Positions 12,801-21,500 of a DNA stretch of 64,000 nt are shown piece by piece. Position 1 is the first letter of the stretch, and the number at the start of each line of letters is the position of its first letter. The stretch spans positions 5,772-69,771 of the forward strand of contig JANQRI010000004.1 in NCBI GenBank assembly GCA_028284675.1, in the 5' to 3' direction. The position numbers were made by a program, and so were the translations under genes. Below the pieces are notes generated by a model, which did no database searches, was not told the origin of the DNA, and saw nothing but the letters and a program-made list of their open reading frames with translations. The stretch comes from Gammaproteobacteria bacterium. GTDB lineage: Bacteria > Pseudomonadota > Gammaproteobacteria > HTCC5015.

Positions 12801-15800
12801 GCCGTTTTGACCGTTCTCATCGGCAACATGGTCATTTCCATCAACATAACCAGCCAACAGGCAATCCAGAAAACAATGTGTTTTATCCAATTTAAAATGA
12901 TGCCTGATACGTGCAAAATCAGCTCCAGTTACCGGCATTGCGCCTATACTGCCTAGATTTTGATTTTTCAAAAGCAACTGCGACATATAACCTGCATCAA
13001 GCTCTACCAGTGTGGTTGATGCATCCGCATAAAAAGGCTCAATTGCCGAATACTGCGCAATAAAAAACACGCAAAAGCCTGCTTTTCTGAAGATATCGTG
13101 ATACGCATTATGAAAAAACGTATTATCTATATGTGCATTTTCATCAATAGCCACCAGTGCATGATCAACAGGATGGTAATAATAGATACCTCCTGCTATT
13201 CCCTCGATACTTTGTGGCTTGATATATAAGTAAACCTGTACCGCATTCTTACCTCCACCGGAAGGATAAAGGTATTTTGTCTGACCATTCACTACGTGTT
13301 GCTTTAACAAACCAATCCATTGGCTAAATTGAGACAAGCTTAATGCACGATTTGAAAATTGCGACTGCGTGGAAAACCGGTGAAATGCGGCCTGTGGTAT
13401 TTGAGATTCCGGCAATGAAACCAGTTCGGGCGACTTTGGTATAACCGACAGATCTTTTTTCTGAGTAGATTCTTCGCCAGCATACCCAGTGTTATCTATA
13501 TGAGCAGCAACATAAGAAGCGATTGCACCCACGTTAGGATCATCTAAAAAAACCTCAACCGGCACTTTTACTTTATACTGATCCTGAATTTTCTGTGCGA
13601 TTTGTACCAATGTTAACGATGTAACCCCGATATCAAATAAATCCTGCTCTAAATCAATATCCTCAACACTTAATGCCTCCTGCAAATATTTAATAATCCC
13701 GGTTTGTATATTATTTATATCTGAAATATTTTCCGACTCACCAGCTGGTTTTTCGGGAACCGCATATTCATCAACTTGTTTGGACTTATTGATATCCTGG
13801 CCGGACTTATTTCTCTGACAGACCACATAATGCGCGATTGCCGCTATTGTTGGCTCATCCAGAAACACCTCAACCGGAACTTTTACACCCTGCTGCTCAT
13901 AAATTTTTTGTGAAATTTGCACCAGTGTCAATGATGTAACACCGATATCAAAAAGATCTTCATCCGGATTAATCTTTGTGATTCCTAAAGCACTCTCTAA
14001 ATAAGCAGTGATAATTTCAACCATAAGGTCGTTATCAGGATTTTCAGCAGGCATCGATTTTGCTTCGGTCACCTCAGTCACCGGCCATGGCAGTGCCTTT
14101 CTATCTAACTTTCCATGCTCTGTGGTCGGCATGTTGTTCATAAAAACCACACCATTGGGCAGCATGTATTCCGGTAATGTTTTACGCAGCCTCTCTCTAA
14201 CTGATTTTAGTGAAAAGTCACCACCTTTTTTACCGGACAAATAAGCCACCAACTTAGGGTCATCGCTATCCTGCTCCTGAACCAGCACTACCGCTTCTGT
14301 AACATATTCAATTTCCAGTAACGCCGTTTCAATTTCCTCCAACTCAATTCGCAACCCTCGAAGCTTAACCTGAAAATCAGCTCTGCCTAAGAACTCGATA
14401 TTACCGTCTGGGAGATAACGGACCCTGTCCCCGGTTTTATATAAGCGTATTTTTTGCCCACCAGGTATATCCCAGTCGATAAACCTTTCCTGGGTTAATT
14501 CAGGTCGGTTTAAATAACCACGCGCCAGCTGCACACCACCAATATACAATTCACCCTCAATACCAACAGGCAGCGGCTTCAGATTTTCATCAAGAATATA
14601 AAGCTGAGTATTTGCAACCGGCTTACCAATTGGCACAATCTGATCAGCATTTTTTTGACAATGCCAATAAGTCACATCGACCGCAGCTTCCGTAGGCCCA
14701 TACAGATTATGCAACTCAGCCGGCAATGCATCCAAAAATTTCTCCATCAGTTTATACGGCAAGGCTTCACCGCTGGTAAAAACTTTTTGCAATGATGTAC
14801 AGCTGGCTGCGGCAGGATCTTTCAGAAACACATTGAGCATTGACGGCACGAAATGACAAACAGTGACAGACTCTTTGCGAATCAATTCAATCAGATAATG
14901 CGCATCCTGATGGCCATGCGGTTTCGCAAGCACCAGTGTTGCACCTGTCATTAGTGGCAAAAAGAACTCCCATACAGAAACATCAAATGTGTAAGGCGTT
15001 TTTTGCAGTATCCGGTCATCTGCACCTATTCGATATTGATCACGCATCCATAACAGGCGATTACAGATTGCGGCATGTGACAGCATACAACCCTTTGGTT
15101 TGCCGGTAGAGCCGGATGTATATATTACATATGCCAGATTTTCCGGTGATCCGGAAACTACTGGGTTTTCGCCTGTAAGCCCTTCCACCAGATCATCATC
15201 AGAATCAATACAGAAAATTTTTGCGCTCACAGACACAAGCTTTTGCTTTTGTGTAGAGCGGCTTAATATAATTCCAACACCTGCATCTTCCAGAATATAA
15301 GCAACCCTGTCTTCAGGGTTACCGACGTCAACCGGCAAATATGCAGCACCTGACTTTATAATCGCAAGCAATGCGATCACCATATCAGTAGAACGCTCCA
15401 TAAATACCGCTACCGGCTGATCGGGGCCTGCACCTATTTTTCGCAAATGATGCGCCCATTGATTGGCTTTGCGATTTAGCTCCGCATAAGAAACCTGATT
15501 TTCATCAGATATCACTGCTGTTTTATCGGCATATTGAGTAACGATGCGCTCAATCCACTCATGCAGGCAAATATCATCCGGATAATCAACTGCTGTATGA
15601 TTCCAATCCTGCGGTGGAAAACTTCGTGGCTCATCAGCAGATATACAAACGGTTTTTTTATCTGCCGGGATCAGATTTTTATAATATTCATGATTACGCC
15701 AATAAACCGGATGGCTTGCAAGCTTTTCGAGCAAACGAGAATACAGCGAGAACATGGACTGCACGACCTGTTGCGAGTATACGCCCTGAACAGTATCCCA

Positions 15801-18515
15801 ATGAAATCGTAAATGCCCGCCTACCTCAATGCCGATACAATCCAGGTTAACCTGTGGTGTTTGCGATATACCATAACCTAACTCAAAATTCTCCGGTAGG
15901 TCGACAGCCGGCTGCAGGGGCAACTGGGTAAAAACTACCGGAAAACCATTTATTTTCCCATTACGCTCAGATAATAATCGGCGCTTTAAAACCTGTAAGC
16001 CACTCTTAACAGAATGACGCAAATCTTCCTGAATTTGTCGATAATTCTTTTTAACACGCGTTATAAAAGACTCTTTATCAGGCTGCACAGTCAACCAGCT
16101 CAATGAAGTAAAATCACCAATCAACTCATTCACATGTGGATGCAAATCGAATCTATCCCAGTTGACTACAACCAACGTGAAAGGCCTTTGATCATTATAG
16201 GCAAGCAGGGTGTCAGCGTATGCTGTTAACAGCACATACGACGGAGGCACCCTATATTGAGCAGCAATAGTTTTAAGATTTTCCCAATTTGATAGCTCAG
16301 CCTCATATCTTTTACGGATAAAACCCATACCCTCTTGCACTTCGGCAGCCGGCAACTGCGGCCCGGGTAATAATGTCTGAAACTTTTGCTCCCAATAGGC
16401 CTGCGCCTGCTCACCGGCTGTAGATTCCGCCATGCGTGCAATAGTTTGTTGATAATCACGGTATGTAATATCCGGCGCGCTTATCCGTCCCTGGCCTGCC
16501 AATGACTCTATCAGTTGACTTATCAATAGCTGCATACTGTTACCGTCTGCAATCAATAAATCAGCAGCAAAATGAATACGGAGCCTGTTTTCCGGCAATA
16601 AAGACACCGAGATATCAAAAAAAGGCCACCGACCTAATGGAAAAACAGCTTTACTTAAACGGGCACGAATATCGCCCAACTCGACCTCAATATGATCTGG
16701 CTTAAGCCGAGTTAGATTGTTAATTCTAATATTGTAATGCGGACATTCCCGAACAACACATTGGTCACCGGATTCATTAATAACCGTCCTTAACGCATCA
16801 TGTGACTGTATTAAATGATTCCATTCACGTTCAATATCATGTACATCTATCTCTTTCGCATTAATCTCCTGATAAAACTGACAACTTACTGAGTCTTTAT
16901 CCATTAATGCGCTACGACCAACAAAATACGCTTGCTGTATCTCAGTCAAAGAAAATACATCGTAGCGTTTTGATATATCACTTTTCACGAGCATACTGTC
17001 CACCGGACTCTGAATATACGAATCGCCAGAGACTATTGATTTAATCACCAAAGGATTTGACCAAGCCTCACTACCGACGCTTAAGCTATGCAGCACAGCA
17101 CAATAAACTTCCAACATGGTATTTATCTGTTCAACCGAAAACATATCAACCGCATGGTCCCACGCAATATACAAACACCCATTGCGCTCAAAGACCTGAT
17201 AATCCAGATATACTTGTGGTGTCTGCGTCAATGAGTAGCCTATTTCATCCAACCAACTCGCATCATCATCGTGTTCGTTGAAATTACCCAGCATACTGGT
17301 AAAAACAACCGGCAATGCGATAGCCGGATCAATCTGCTTTTTATTTTTCAGCATGCGCAAAACCTGAACGCCGCTAACACCGGCATGATCCAGATCCTCC
17401 CAAAGCTGCCGCTGATTCTGCTGTAAGAGTTTTTCCAGGCTTAATGTATCGCTCGCAGTAGAGATAAAAATATTCGTGGATATAAATGGACCGACAATTT
17501 TTTCAATATCATCACTGACCGACAGACGATTAAAAAATGTCATAATCAGTGACATATCCTGCTGCCCGGAACTATTTCGCAATACCTCACAAAACAATGT
17601 CAGCAAAAACGTAGAAGGCGACACATTGAGCCGCTTAACAAGATCCTTAATCTTATCCCAGATACCTGCTTCTATAATTTTTTGCGCACGCCTTCGCTCA
17701 ATCTGTTTTTCGGATTGCAGATCTTCAGCCGAAAACTTGTAACCATCCGGCAGCCTCTTAAGTTTATTTTCCCAATAAGCTAAATCCTGTTTATATTTGC
17801 TCGATTCCCTGAACTTATCCAAGGCCAGCACATAATCCCTGAAACTGATTTCGGTTTTGGGTGGAATAAAGTCATTGTTATGATAAAGCTGATACCACTG
17901 TCGCAACAGCAAATGCATGCTTGCACCATCAACAACCCATTCATCAATGCTAAAGTGCACGCAAAACCTGCTTTCCGGCAATTTTGAAATACGAATTTCA
18001 TATAATGGCCAATCACCCGGCTTGTAAACCTTATGGCTTAACTCATCACGAATTTTTGAGATGCATTTTTGTCGCACCTCATCACCAGCATCAGAAAGAT
18101 CAAGAAAAGCATCTTGCTTTTCCGGAATATCTTCAACTATTCGTTGCGTACCGTCGGGCATAACAATCGCCCGCAGCATTTCGTGATTTTCAACCAATAT
18201 CTGCCAACAATCCTGCAGCCGCTTTACATCCAACCCATCAACATCAAACTCCAGATATATATGACAACCGACATGATCACCGCTTTCAGAAAAATGCTTG
18301 CCCACCAGGAATGATTGCTGAACATCAGTTAAAGAAAAAGGTTTAAATTTATTTGCTTTATCAGCGGCAATTTCCGGAAACACCTGCGTCGTTTCGTTAT
18401 CCGAACCTTTCACACGTATTTTTTGCAGAATCTCGTCACTGGCTTTTTCACGCATTTTTAATAAAGTAGTGCGTTTTTCCTGATCACTGAGCCCAATAAA
18501 CTTTTGAACATCCAT
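3819..18515 (-). CDS. Hybrid NRPS/trans-AT PKS megasynthase with terminal sulfotransferase, 4898 aa
   Basis: Approximate domains: Cy1 55-500 (DEWVVDG, the DxxxxD cyclization motif, at 190); Cy2 515-940 (DLLIADG at 653); A 980-1480, pocket read by eye as DVWHFSLVDK, the serine pattern; PCP1 (1527) and PCP2 (1629), both GVTSL; two SagB/McbC-like oxidase copies, 1725-1890 (YLYPSGGG) and 1990-2160 (RLYPSSAG); KS1 2200-2625 with DTSCSSAL but ESAAAGAA in place of EAHGTGT; ACP1 (2846); KS2 2940-3360, complete with DTLCSSSL, EAHGTGT and NIGHLESA; DH-like 3550-3830 with altered motifs; KR 3850-4300 (GGFGGLG, Ser-Tyr-Asn present); ACP2 (4410) and ACP3 (4510); sulfotransferase 4600-4890 (TPRAGSTLL, RHPLSVAESF). 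No integrated AT and no thioesterase. I chose ATG 18515 (MDVQKF) over 18584, which would overlap the previous gene. Predicted to build an oxazole extended by one malonyl unit. Confidence 0.93.
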   Translation of the reverse strand: MDVQKFIGLSDQEKRTTLLKMREKASDEILQKIRVKGSDNETTQVFPEIAADKANKFKPFSLTDVQQSFLVGKHFSESGDHVGCHIYLEFDVDGLDVKRLQDCWQILVENHEMLRAIVMPDGTQRIVEDIPEKQDAFLDLSDAGDEVRQKCISKIRDELSHKVYKPGDWPLYEIRISKLPESRFCVHFSIDEWVVDGASMHLLLRQWYQLYHNNDFIPPKTEISFRDYVLALDKFRESSKYKQDLAYWENKLKRLPDGYKFSAEDLQSEKQIERRRAQKIIEAGIWDKIKDLVKRLNVSPSTFLLTLFCEVLRNSSGQQDMSLIMTFFNRLSVSDDIEKIVGPFISTNIFISTASDTLSLEKLLQQNQRQLWEDLDHAGVSGVQVLRMLKNKKQIDPAIALPVVFTSMLGNFNEHDDDASWLDEIGYSLTQTPQVYLDYQVFERNGCLYIAWDHAVDMFSVEQINTMLEVYCAVLHSLSVGSEAWSNPLVIKSIVSGDSYIQSPVDSMLVKSDISKRYDVFSLTEIQQAYFVGRSALMDKDSVSCQFYQEINAKEIDVHDIEREWNHLIQSHDALRTVINESGDQCVVRECPHYNIRINNLTRLKPDHIEVELGDIRARLSKAVFPLGRWPFFDISVSLLPENRLRIHFAADLLIADGNSMQLLISQLIESLAGQGRISAPDITYRDYQQTIARMAESTAGEQAQAYWEQKFQTLLPGPQLPAAEVQEGMGFIRKRYEAELSNWENLKTIAAQYRVPPSYVLLTAYADTLLAYNDQRPFTLVVVNWDRFDLHPHVNELIGDFTSLSWLTVQPDKESFITRVKKNYRQIQEDLRHSVKSGLQVLKRRLLSERNGKINGFPVVFTQLPLQPAVDLPENFELGYGISQTPQVNLDCIGIEVGGHLRFHWDTVQGVYSQQVVQSMFSLYSRLLEKLASHPVYWRNHEYYKNLIPADKKTVCISADEPRSFPPQDWNHTAVDYPDDICLHEWIERIVTQYADKTAVISDENQVSYAELNRKANQWAHHLRKIGAGPDQPVAVFMERSTDMVIALLAIIKSGAAYLPVDVGNPEDRVAYILEDAGVGIILSRSTQKQKLVSVSAKIFCIDSDDDLVEGLTGENPVVSGSPENLAYVIYTSGSTGKPKGCMLSHAAICNRLLWMRDQYRIGADDRILQKTPYTFDVSVWEFFLPLMTGATLVLAKPHGHQDAHYLIELIRKESVTVCHFVPSMLNVFLKDPAAASCTSLQKVFTSGEALPYKLMEKFLDALPAELHNLYGPTEAAVDVTYWHCQKNADQIVPIGKPVANTQLYILDENLKPLPVGIEGELYIGGVQLARGYLNRPELTQERFIDWDIPGGQKIRLYKTGDRVRYLPDGNIEFLGRADFQVKLRGLRIELEEIETALLEIEYVTEAVVLVQEQDSDDPKLVAYLSGKKGGDFSLKSVRERLRKTLPEYMLPNGVVFMNNMPTTEHGKLDRKALPWPVTEVTEAKSMPAENPDNDLMVEIITAYLESALGITKINPDEDLFDIGVTSLTLVQISQKIYEQQGVKVPVEVFLDEPTIAAIAHYVVCQRNKSGQDINKSKQVDEYAVPEKPAGESENISDINNIQTGIIKYLQEALSVEDIDLEQDLFDIGVTSLTLVQIAQKIQDQYKVKVPVEVFLDDPNVGAIASYVAAHIDNTGYAGEESTQKKDLSVIPKSPELVSLPESQIPQAAFHRFSTQSQFSNRALSLSQFSQWIGLLKQHVVNGQTKYLYPSGGGKNAVQVYLYIKPQSIEGIAGGIYYYHPVDHALVAIDENAHIDNTFFHNAYHDIFRKAGFCVFFIAQYSAIEPFYADASTTLVELDAGYMSQLLLKNQNLGSIGAMPVTGADFARIRHHFKLDKTHCFLDCLLAGYVDGNDHVADENGQNGIHSALSLTEHHIKPETYRSLEDIVTSNKTGSYSTLSKEELAEITAEQRYLRKSNHCRVISLDNIQYPDNDYLLRSCQREYSEHAVSLQALAKLLGTLQPLNANKSLSRLYPSSAGIYSVEAYVYVKADGIQGLAEGIYKYIPEKHALLVVNTEIDDLDKHIKSCHVPFNRTHYIKSKFNIFLVADLSTINQDYGNYGVRLAHFEAGRIGQLFMDHQSELDLGVCPIGGMRFDKIESYFKLHSQQLMLHSFVCGHWQHSGAVSRPLWDNYTGDQSSDDVLNSGLPEKSSISPEKDIAIIGVSGRYPGAANPEAFWEILKQGESAISEVPESRWRVETYYNPEGENEKSYSKWGGFLPHVDTFDSLLFNISPMEARLIDPQERLFLEVVWECLENAGYTGDSLQATAPRVGVFVGAMWSDYQSIAMDGWDAEHMKKTFSFHSSIANRVSHYFNLQGPSIAIDTSCSSALTALHLAVESMRRGECDAAIVGGVNIIAHPYHQNNLCGLNLLSRTEKSSAFGAAGTGWVPGEGVGALLIRSLDTAQKAEDYIHGIVKTTAITHSGRTPRYGMPSSENQAQSIAQTLKKASLSSADISYVESAAAGAALADASEIDALKKVFCAKTDNLQTCAIGSVKPNVGHLESASFMSQLTKVLLQMRHNQLAPSIDCDPVNPLLELDDSGLYINRELSAWSTVDPQQKQQNFPVRALINGFGATGSNGHAIVESYKNNFSEIETGPQLIVLSAASEAQLRAYAKSLRQHLAEITDIELGAVAHTLQMGRVPMQYRLAIIADNLQELIDRLGRFCTGENMFLGLYTGSTRNTDVNQDIDYHKLDDIASKWVAGSDINWQEVCKTNQKIPLPTYPFLKERHWFDREPEKISTNTKEETADMPLHQEIKISSSSYYEDAALLENVENYFQQMYAKLSGIAVYKINVDTPLIDYGINSLLINSINSEIDNHFTNVSKTVLFECQTLKELARYFVDKHRDETIKVVSDGLSAFPLSAMKTTGNIKPVDDNRESRKRAVSRSQKNDEPIAIIGLSGRYPMANNMSQLWENLKEGRDCISEVPASRWDPERYGLKNCWGGFIDNADKFDPLFFNISPTEAQIMDPQERQFLQVAWEALEDAGYTRLGLQRSCEGNVGVFVGVMYGEYQLYGAEQALQGKPVALGSAYGSIANRVSYFLNINGPSMAIDTLCSSSLTCAHTAVESIRQGECRMAIVGGVNLSLHPNKYLLHAQMNMTSSDGRCHSFGEGGDGFVPGEGVGAVILKPLSEAEKDGDNIYGLIAATAVNHDGKTNGYTVPNPQRQGLLIKKALESADIDPRHISYIEAHGTGTALGDPIEISGLSSAFGEHTEDKQFCAIGSVKSNIGHLESAAGMASISKVLLQMKHQTLVPSIHSETLNSNIDFSDTQFTVQRALEKWEQPELSVNGEVATVERSAGISSFGAGGANAHIILKEYQSPVRESLPQQNDYLFLLSAKNDERLAELIRRWQVFLKKQIASETVPDLTDMAYTLQAGREAMNERVAIVFKDANQLLEILSVLADGSGIPESVFKGNAKADSDRYDWLLSGNEAVDIIDVFIRHRNLAKLSRFWVSGADIDWELLYVEQPRPRRISLPLYPFAQNRYWISDITPAVTEKKVEAAEVGLHPLLDKNESTLAHIQYTKKIDSEFCYRQHHLKTADNRLSGPLMLQMAKLAAELAAGDQKVTYMSNLSWSEPVISVEEPLALNTRLYPDNDHRRLEFETLAVSDKEEVVAQGTIHLKTLPEAKQAIEIINIDALKEQCQTVVDVESLMQGLRAEAIFDGKPVNAINTIQCSKNRILVDINMPAAATKDELALPLVIDLGFSTLSYLLGTRYQDNSMLMVPFEIGHLVLSGEPSAVKYLYLQPARNTFDKDPEDKAYDLTAISSAGEVIFNVEGCLCKPIAQQPDAVTEVALDAAQLLYKSVDWSPVPLEVDPVVSPGSGDTLLFDTGTDLSEQLHQSVSSGTCYRVFPGDAYIWHDANTVSINPSDATHFVRLFEDLDNKDLNLQRIVHCWSKGEFSDKQALDAGLYSVFHCVQALMANKPEQDIPFLYVHTSNSDSTDPYFQAMSGFLKTVAYELPRLKIKNIEVAVEGDDTPARAAYIAELIMRELQTVAQGSEDIRYKAGEREIPEFVDAVFTDLPGQTTLRQNGVYLITGGFGGLGRLFAGYLAKHYQAKLVLSGRSPAGSDIHAFLDELRRDGGEAIYLQSDIAERSQADALVNAAIENFGSINGVLHTAGVLQDAYISNKNLQQIEKVIAPKVKGTLNLDAALANTELDLFILFSSIVGVMGNVGQCDYAYANSFLDHFAGYRNAQVQRQERYGLTRAINWPLWRDGAMTTDEATKAWITKEFGLVPLKNKYGLRAFDAVLSSRSASTIVLAGYQEQVDTRLGVSKARTAGYYRLQSRHTSLSVNHRELMQANKPETKEVKPDDIQEITEAPKSASVAATQSVDINDFLRAQLSEVTGIAEAEIDAVTEFWEMGLDSILAMKIIEQIESHYGLRLYPNEMLEYNNLSKLTAYLSSELQAVTTEKAPVQESATEQVQQNSTSEINAFLCEKLSEVTGIAEADIDSSTEFWEMGLDSILAMKIIEQIEEQYGLRLYPNEMLEYNNLTKLTAYLEGEIGSGTDVKQPALQESADTEVNNTPVQNIQPESPDRSAPVYINNQQTRKPLVYVLSTPRAGSTLLRVMMAGHSSIFSPPELHLLPYDTLTQWNEELLKANQKYLREGLIKALTELEKISTENGVAQLETLQADGISVAETYTLLQRLAGERYVVDKSPTYALESDILQRAEQLSESPLYIHLIRHPLSVAESFVRNRFDKLFSIEGDAWEYAGRLWHKMNSNIAGFLQGIPPHRQLQLHYEQLVSDPAENMQALCRFLNVPFEESMLNPYEGDRMTDGLHQHSIPIGDPNFSKHNKIEAAYANAWEAHKDMLGKFDQKTIELAEQLGYVFDRSDINKELHRQKDVLEVTG
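4881..5069 (-). repeat. ACP3-coding half of a tandem duplication
   Basis: This stretch encodes ACP3 and repeats 294 bp away at 5175-5363 (ACP2). The encoded proteins differ at about 6 of 59 aligned core residues; both contain EFWEMGLDSILAMKIIEQIE. The DNA differs mostly at third codon positions, so the duplication is not very recent or has been under protein-level selection. Confidence 0.8.
5175..5363 (-). repeat. ACP2-coding half of a tandem duplication
   Basis: Partner of the copy at 4881-5069, encoding ACP2 just after the KR domain. Tandem ACPs before an end-of-line domain often raise throughput in PKS lines. Both copies keep the phosphopantetheine serine in GLDSI. Confidence 0.8.
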
Positions 18516-18564
18516 AATGCTTTTTCTCGTTAATTCAATACTTGATTGGATATTTAAATAATCT

Positions 18565-21500
18565 CTACAATGCAAAATCGCCAACTAACATCTGATACAA
18601 ATTATCAAGCTGCTCACCGTATATGGTGGACAAGTCATTACTGCTATCAAGAAAATTTTCCAACAATGAAAATATATTTTTCTCTTTTAATTCATGTTCG
18701 GTATTTTTCTCGTTTTTGCGCAATATACTTTGGCGTACCGCCTCACAACTTTCACTTACACAAATATTTTCCGACAACTCGGCAAGACTATCGCTTTCTC
18801 CAAGCAGCGATATCGGCAAGCACACATCCAGATCCTGCTCTATATCAAACTTAAGTTTTATCAGACTAATTGAATCCAGCCCTAACTGATCAAACGCAAG
18901 GTTATGATCGGTCTCCGAAAGAGAAATCCCAAGAAACCGGGTTAGTTTATTGAGAAAATATTGATTGATATGTATTTTCTGCTGTGGCAATAAACTATTC
19001 GACACAGCGGCAATTTTTGATGTTTCCGATACAGGCTCGGCGCACTCTGTTTCCCCTGGAGACTCTGTCAGATAATAATCATCAAACATAAAATCCCTGT
19101 CGACCACTTCGGCAAGTTTGTTTTTATCATCAATAATCTCGATATATTTTGGAACTTTGTAGGAAGCCAGATCTTCAGTGATCTTTTTGACTTTTCTTTC
19201 TACAAATTGATGTAGTTCCTGACCGTCAAATTGCCTCCCATACTCCACTTCTAAATCCCGAATAGCATCATAATCCGGGAGTAACATTGCACAAGGAGAC
19301 TCACCATCCCGGCCATCCAACCTGGGCATAACTCTGGCCGCAGCTATATACTTTTCTTTCTCCAGCTGCCGCTCAATTTCTTCCGGATATATATTTTTAC
19401 CACCTTTATTAACAATTATACTTTTTCGCCGGCCGGTAATATAAAAATATCCATCATCATCAACCCTGGCTATATCACCTGTCCGCAACCAACCCTCTTC
19501 AATAACGCTACGCGTTTTTTCCGGTAAATTATAATACCCCTGCATAATACTCGGGCCTTTTACCAACAGCTCTCCGTTACCGTGAATATCGGGTTGATCT
19601 ATTTTTACATCGCTATACCCTATCGCTTTGCCGATCGAGCCGAGCTTGTTATTCATTGGAGGATTAATCGTCGCAATAGGGGAAAACTCCGTGAGTCCAT
19701 ACCCCTGCACGACCTTATAACCCATCTCATCCAGTCCTTTCAGATATTTTTTGTGTATTGAGGCACCACCCGAGAAGAAAAACTTGAAACCGTTTATCTT
19801 TTCCCCGGAGCGCTTAAGTGACAGAAAAACCTTTTCGAGCATATACGGAACCATGGTTGCATAATTGGCTTTCCGCTCTATTGCGGTTTTAATAAACAAC
19901 TTTGAGGTAAATTTCGGCAAAACAACCGCTTCTATATATGCGCCAAAAGGTAACAGGAAGCCGCCCATCGCAGGCAATGCGTGATGGAAAGGCAATGTTG
20001 CTATATTGACCTCACCAGGCTTCACATATCGTCCAGACTCATTCAGGATTGAATGCACACCGTATATATTTGCTGTAATACTCCTATGCGTGAGCACTGC
20101 GAAACGGTTATCAGTCATAAATATGTAGGCCAGCGGATCACTCTCATGCACTTCTGATACTGCATAATGATCTTTACCCTGCTGAAGACAATGCCGACCT
20201 GAATCCAATACCGCCTGATAATGAAACATCAACTGCCCGGAATTCGATAAAAGATGCTCTGCTGTTATGGCATCCTGTGTATCTGACAAAGCCGGGTGCC
20301 TGTCGAAACAAACAACATTTCTGACTTTATTACATACCGCGTCAATTTTCGTAAAGTAATCCATAAATATTGCAGACGTAAAAACCCATTCAACCCCACT
20401 GACCGAAACCGCATTGGTTAACTCATCTGCATTAAAAAAAACATCAAGTGGAACAATAATGGCCCCTATTGACGCAACAGCCATATAGACGACCGGCCAC
20501 TCCAGCCTGTTCTCCGCAAGCAAAGCAACTTTATCGCCTTTCTTCACGCCCATCTCCAGTAAACCGCAGCCTAAAGTTCTGATGATTTGCTGCAATTCCC
20601 TATAGCTCATACTTCGATAATCCGCCCCTTGCCGGGCAGACAATGCGCACAGAGACAATTTATCGGCTTCAAACCCGTCGACCAGCTTTCTAAGCGTAGT
20701 GACTGTTTTAATCTTTTCATCAAAACGCTGATCATATCCATCCGGGAATACCGGCAACTCTGCTGGTTGCTGTTCAGTTTTTAGTTCAGGGGTCGCAACT
20801 TTTTGCGGTAGGGTTTTTTCAATCTCCGGCATCAGCCGGGTCAATACCCGACCAGGGCCTACTTCGATAAACTCAGCATTGTCTCTCGCTCGAATATACT
20901 CAATTGAATCCACCCAGCGAACAGTTCCAGTCAGCTGCTCTGGTAACAGCTCCCGCAACTCACTACCCACATAAGGTTGAGCGATAACATTAGCCACCAC
21001 GGGTATTTTCGGCACACTGAAATCAATAGTATTCACAAAATCAGCAAACTCTGACTTACTATCTGCCATAAAAACAGAGTGAAATGCACCACTGACATTC
21101 AACTTCACACAGGCTTTGGCCCCAGCCTTTTCAAATAAAGATTTGGCTTTATCCAACCCTGTCAGCGAACCTGACACAACGATCTGGGCGGGGGAATTGA
21201 TATTCGCAACTTCAATCTCGACAGGACCATTAGCCACAAGAACTTGCTCTATCTCAGCAACCGGCAAACCGATTACCGCCATCATCCCGCCCTGCGACAC
21301 CCGGCCCATTAATTCTCCGCGTTTTTTCACAAGCTTCAGCCCGGTTTCGAAATCAAAACAGCCAGCCGCATAAAGTGCGTTGTACTCTCCCAAGCTATGA
21401 CCCATTAACCAATCGGGAGTACCTTGCTCAAGCAATTTTTCATGATATTGCAGTGCATTAACCACGAATAATGCAGGCTGTGTAAACTGCGTTTGGCCAA

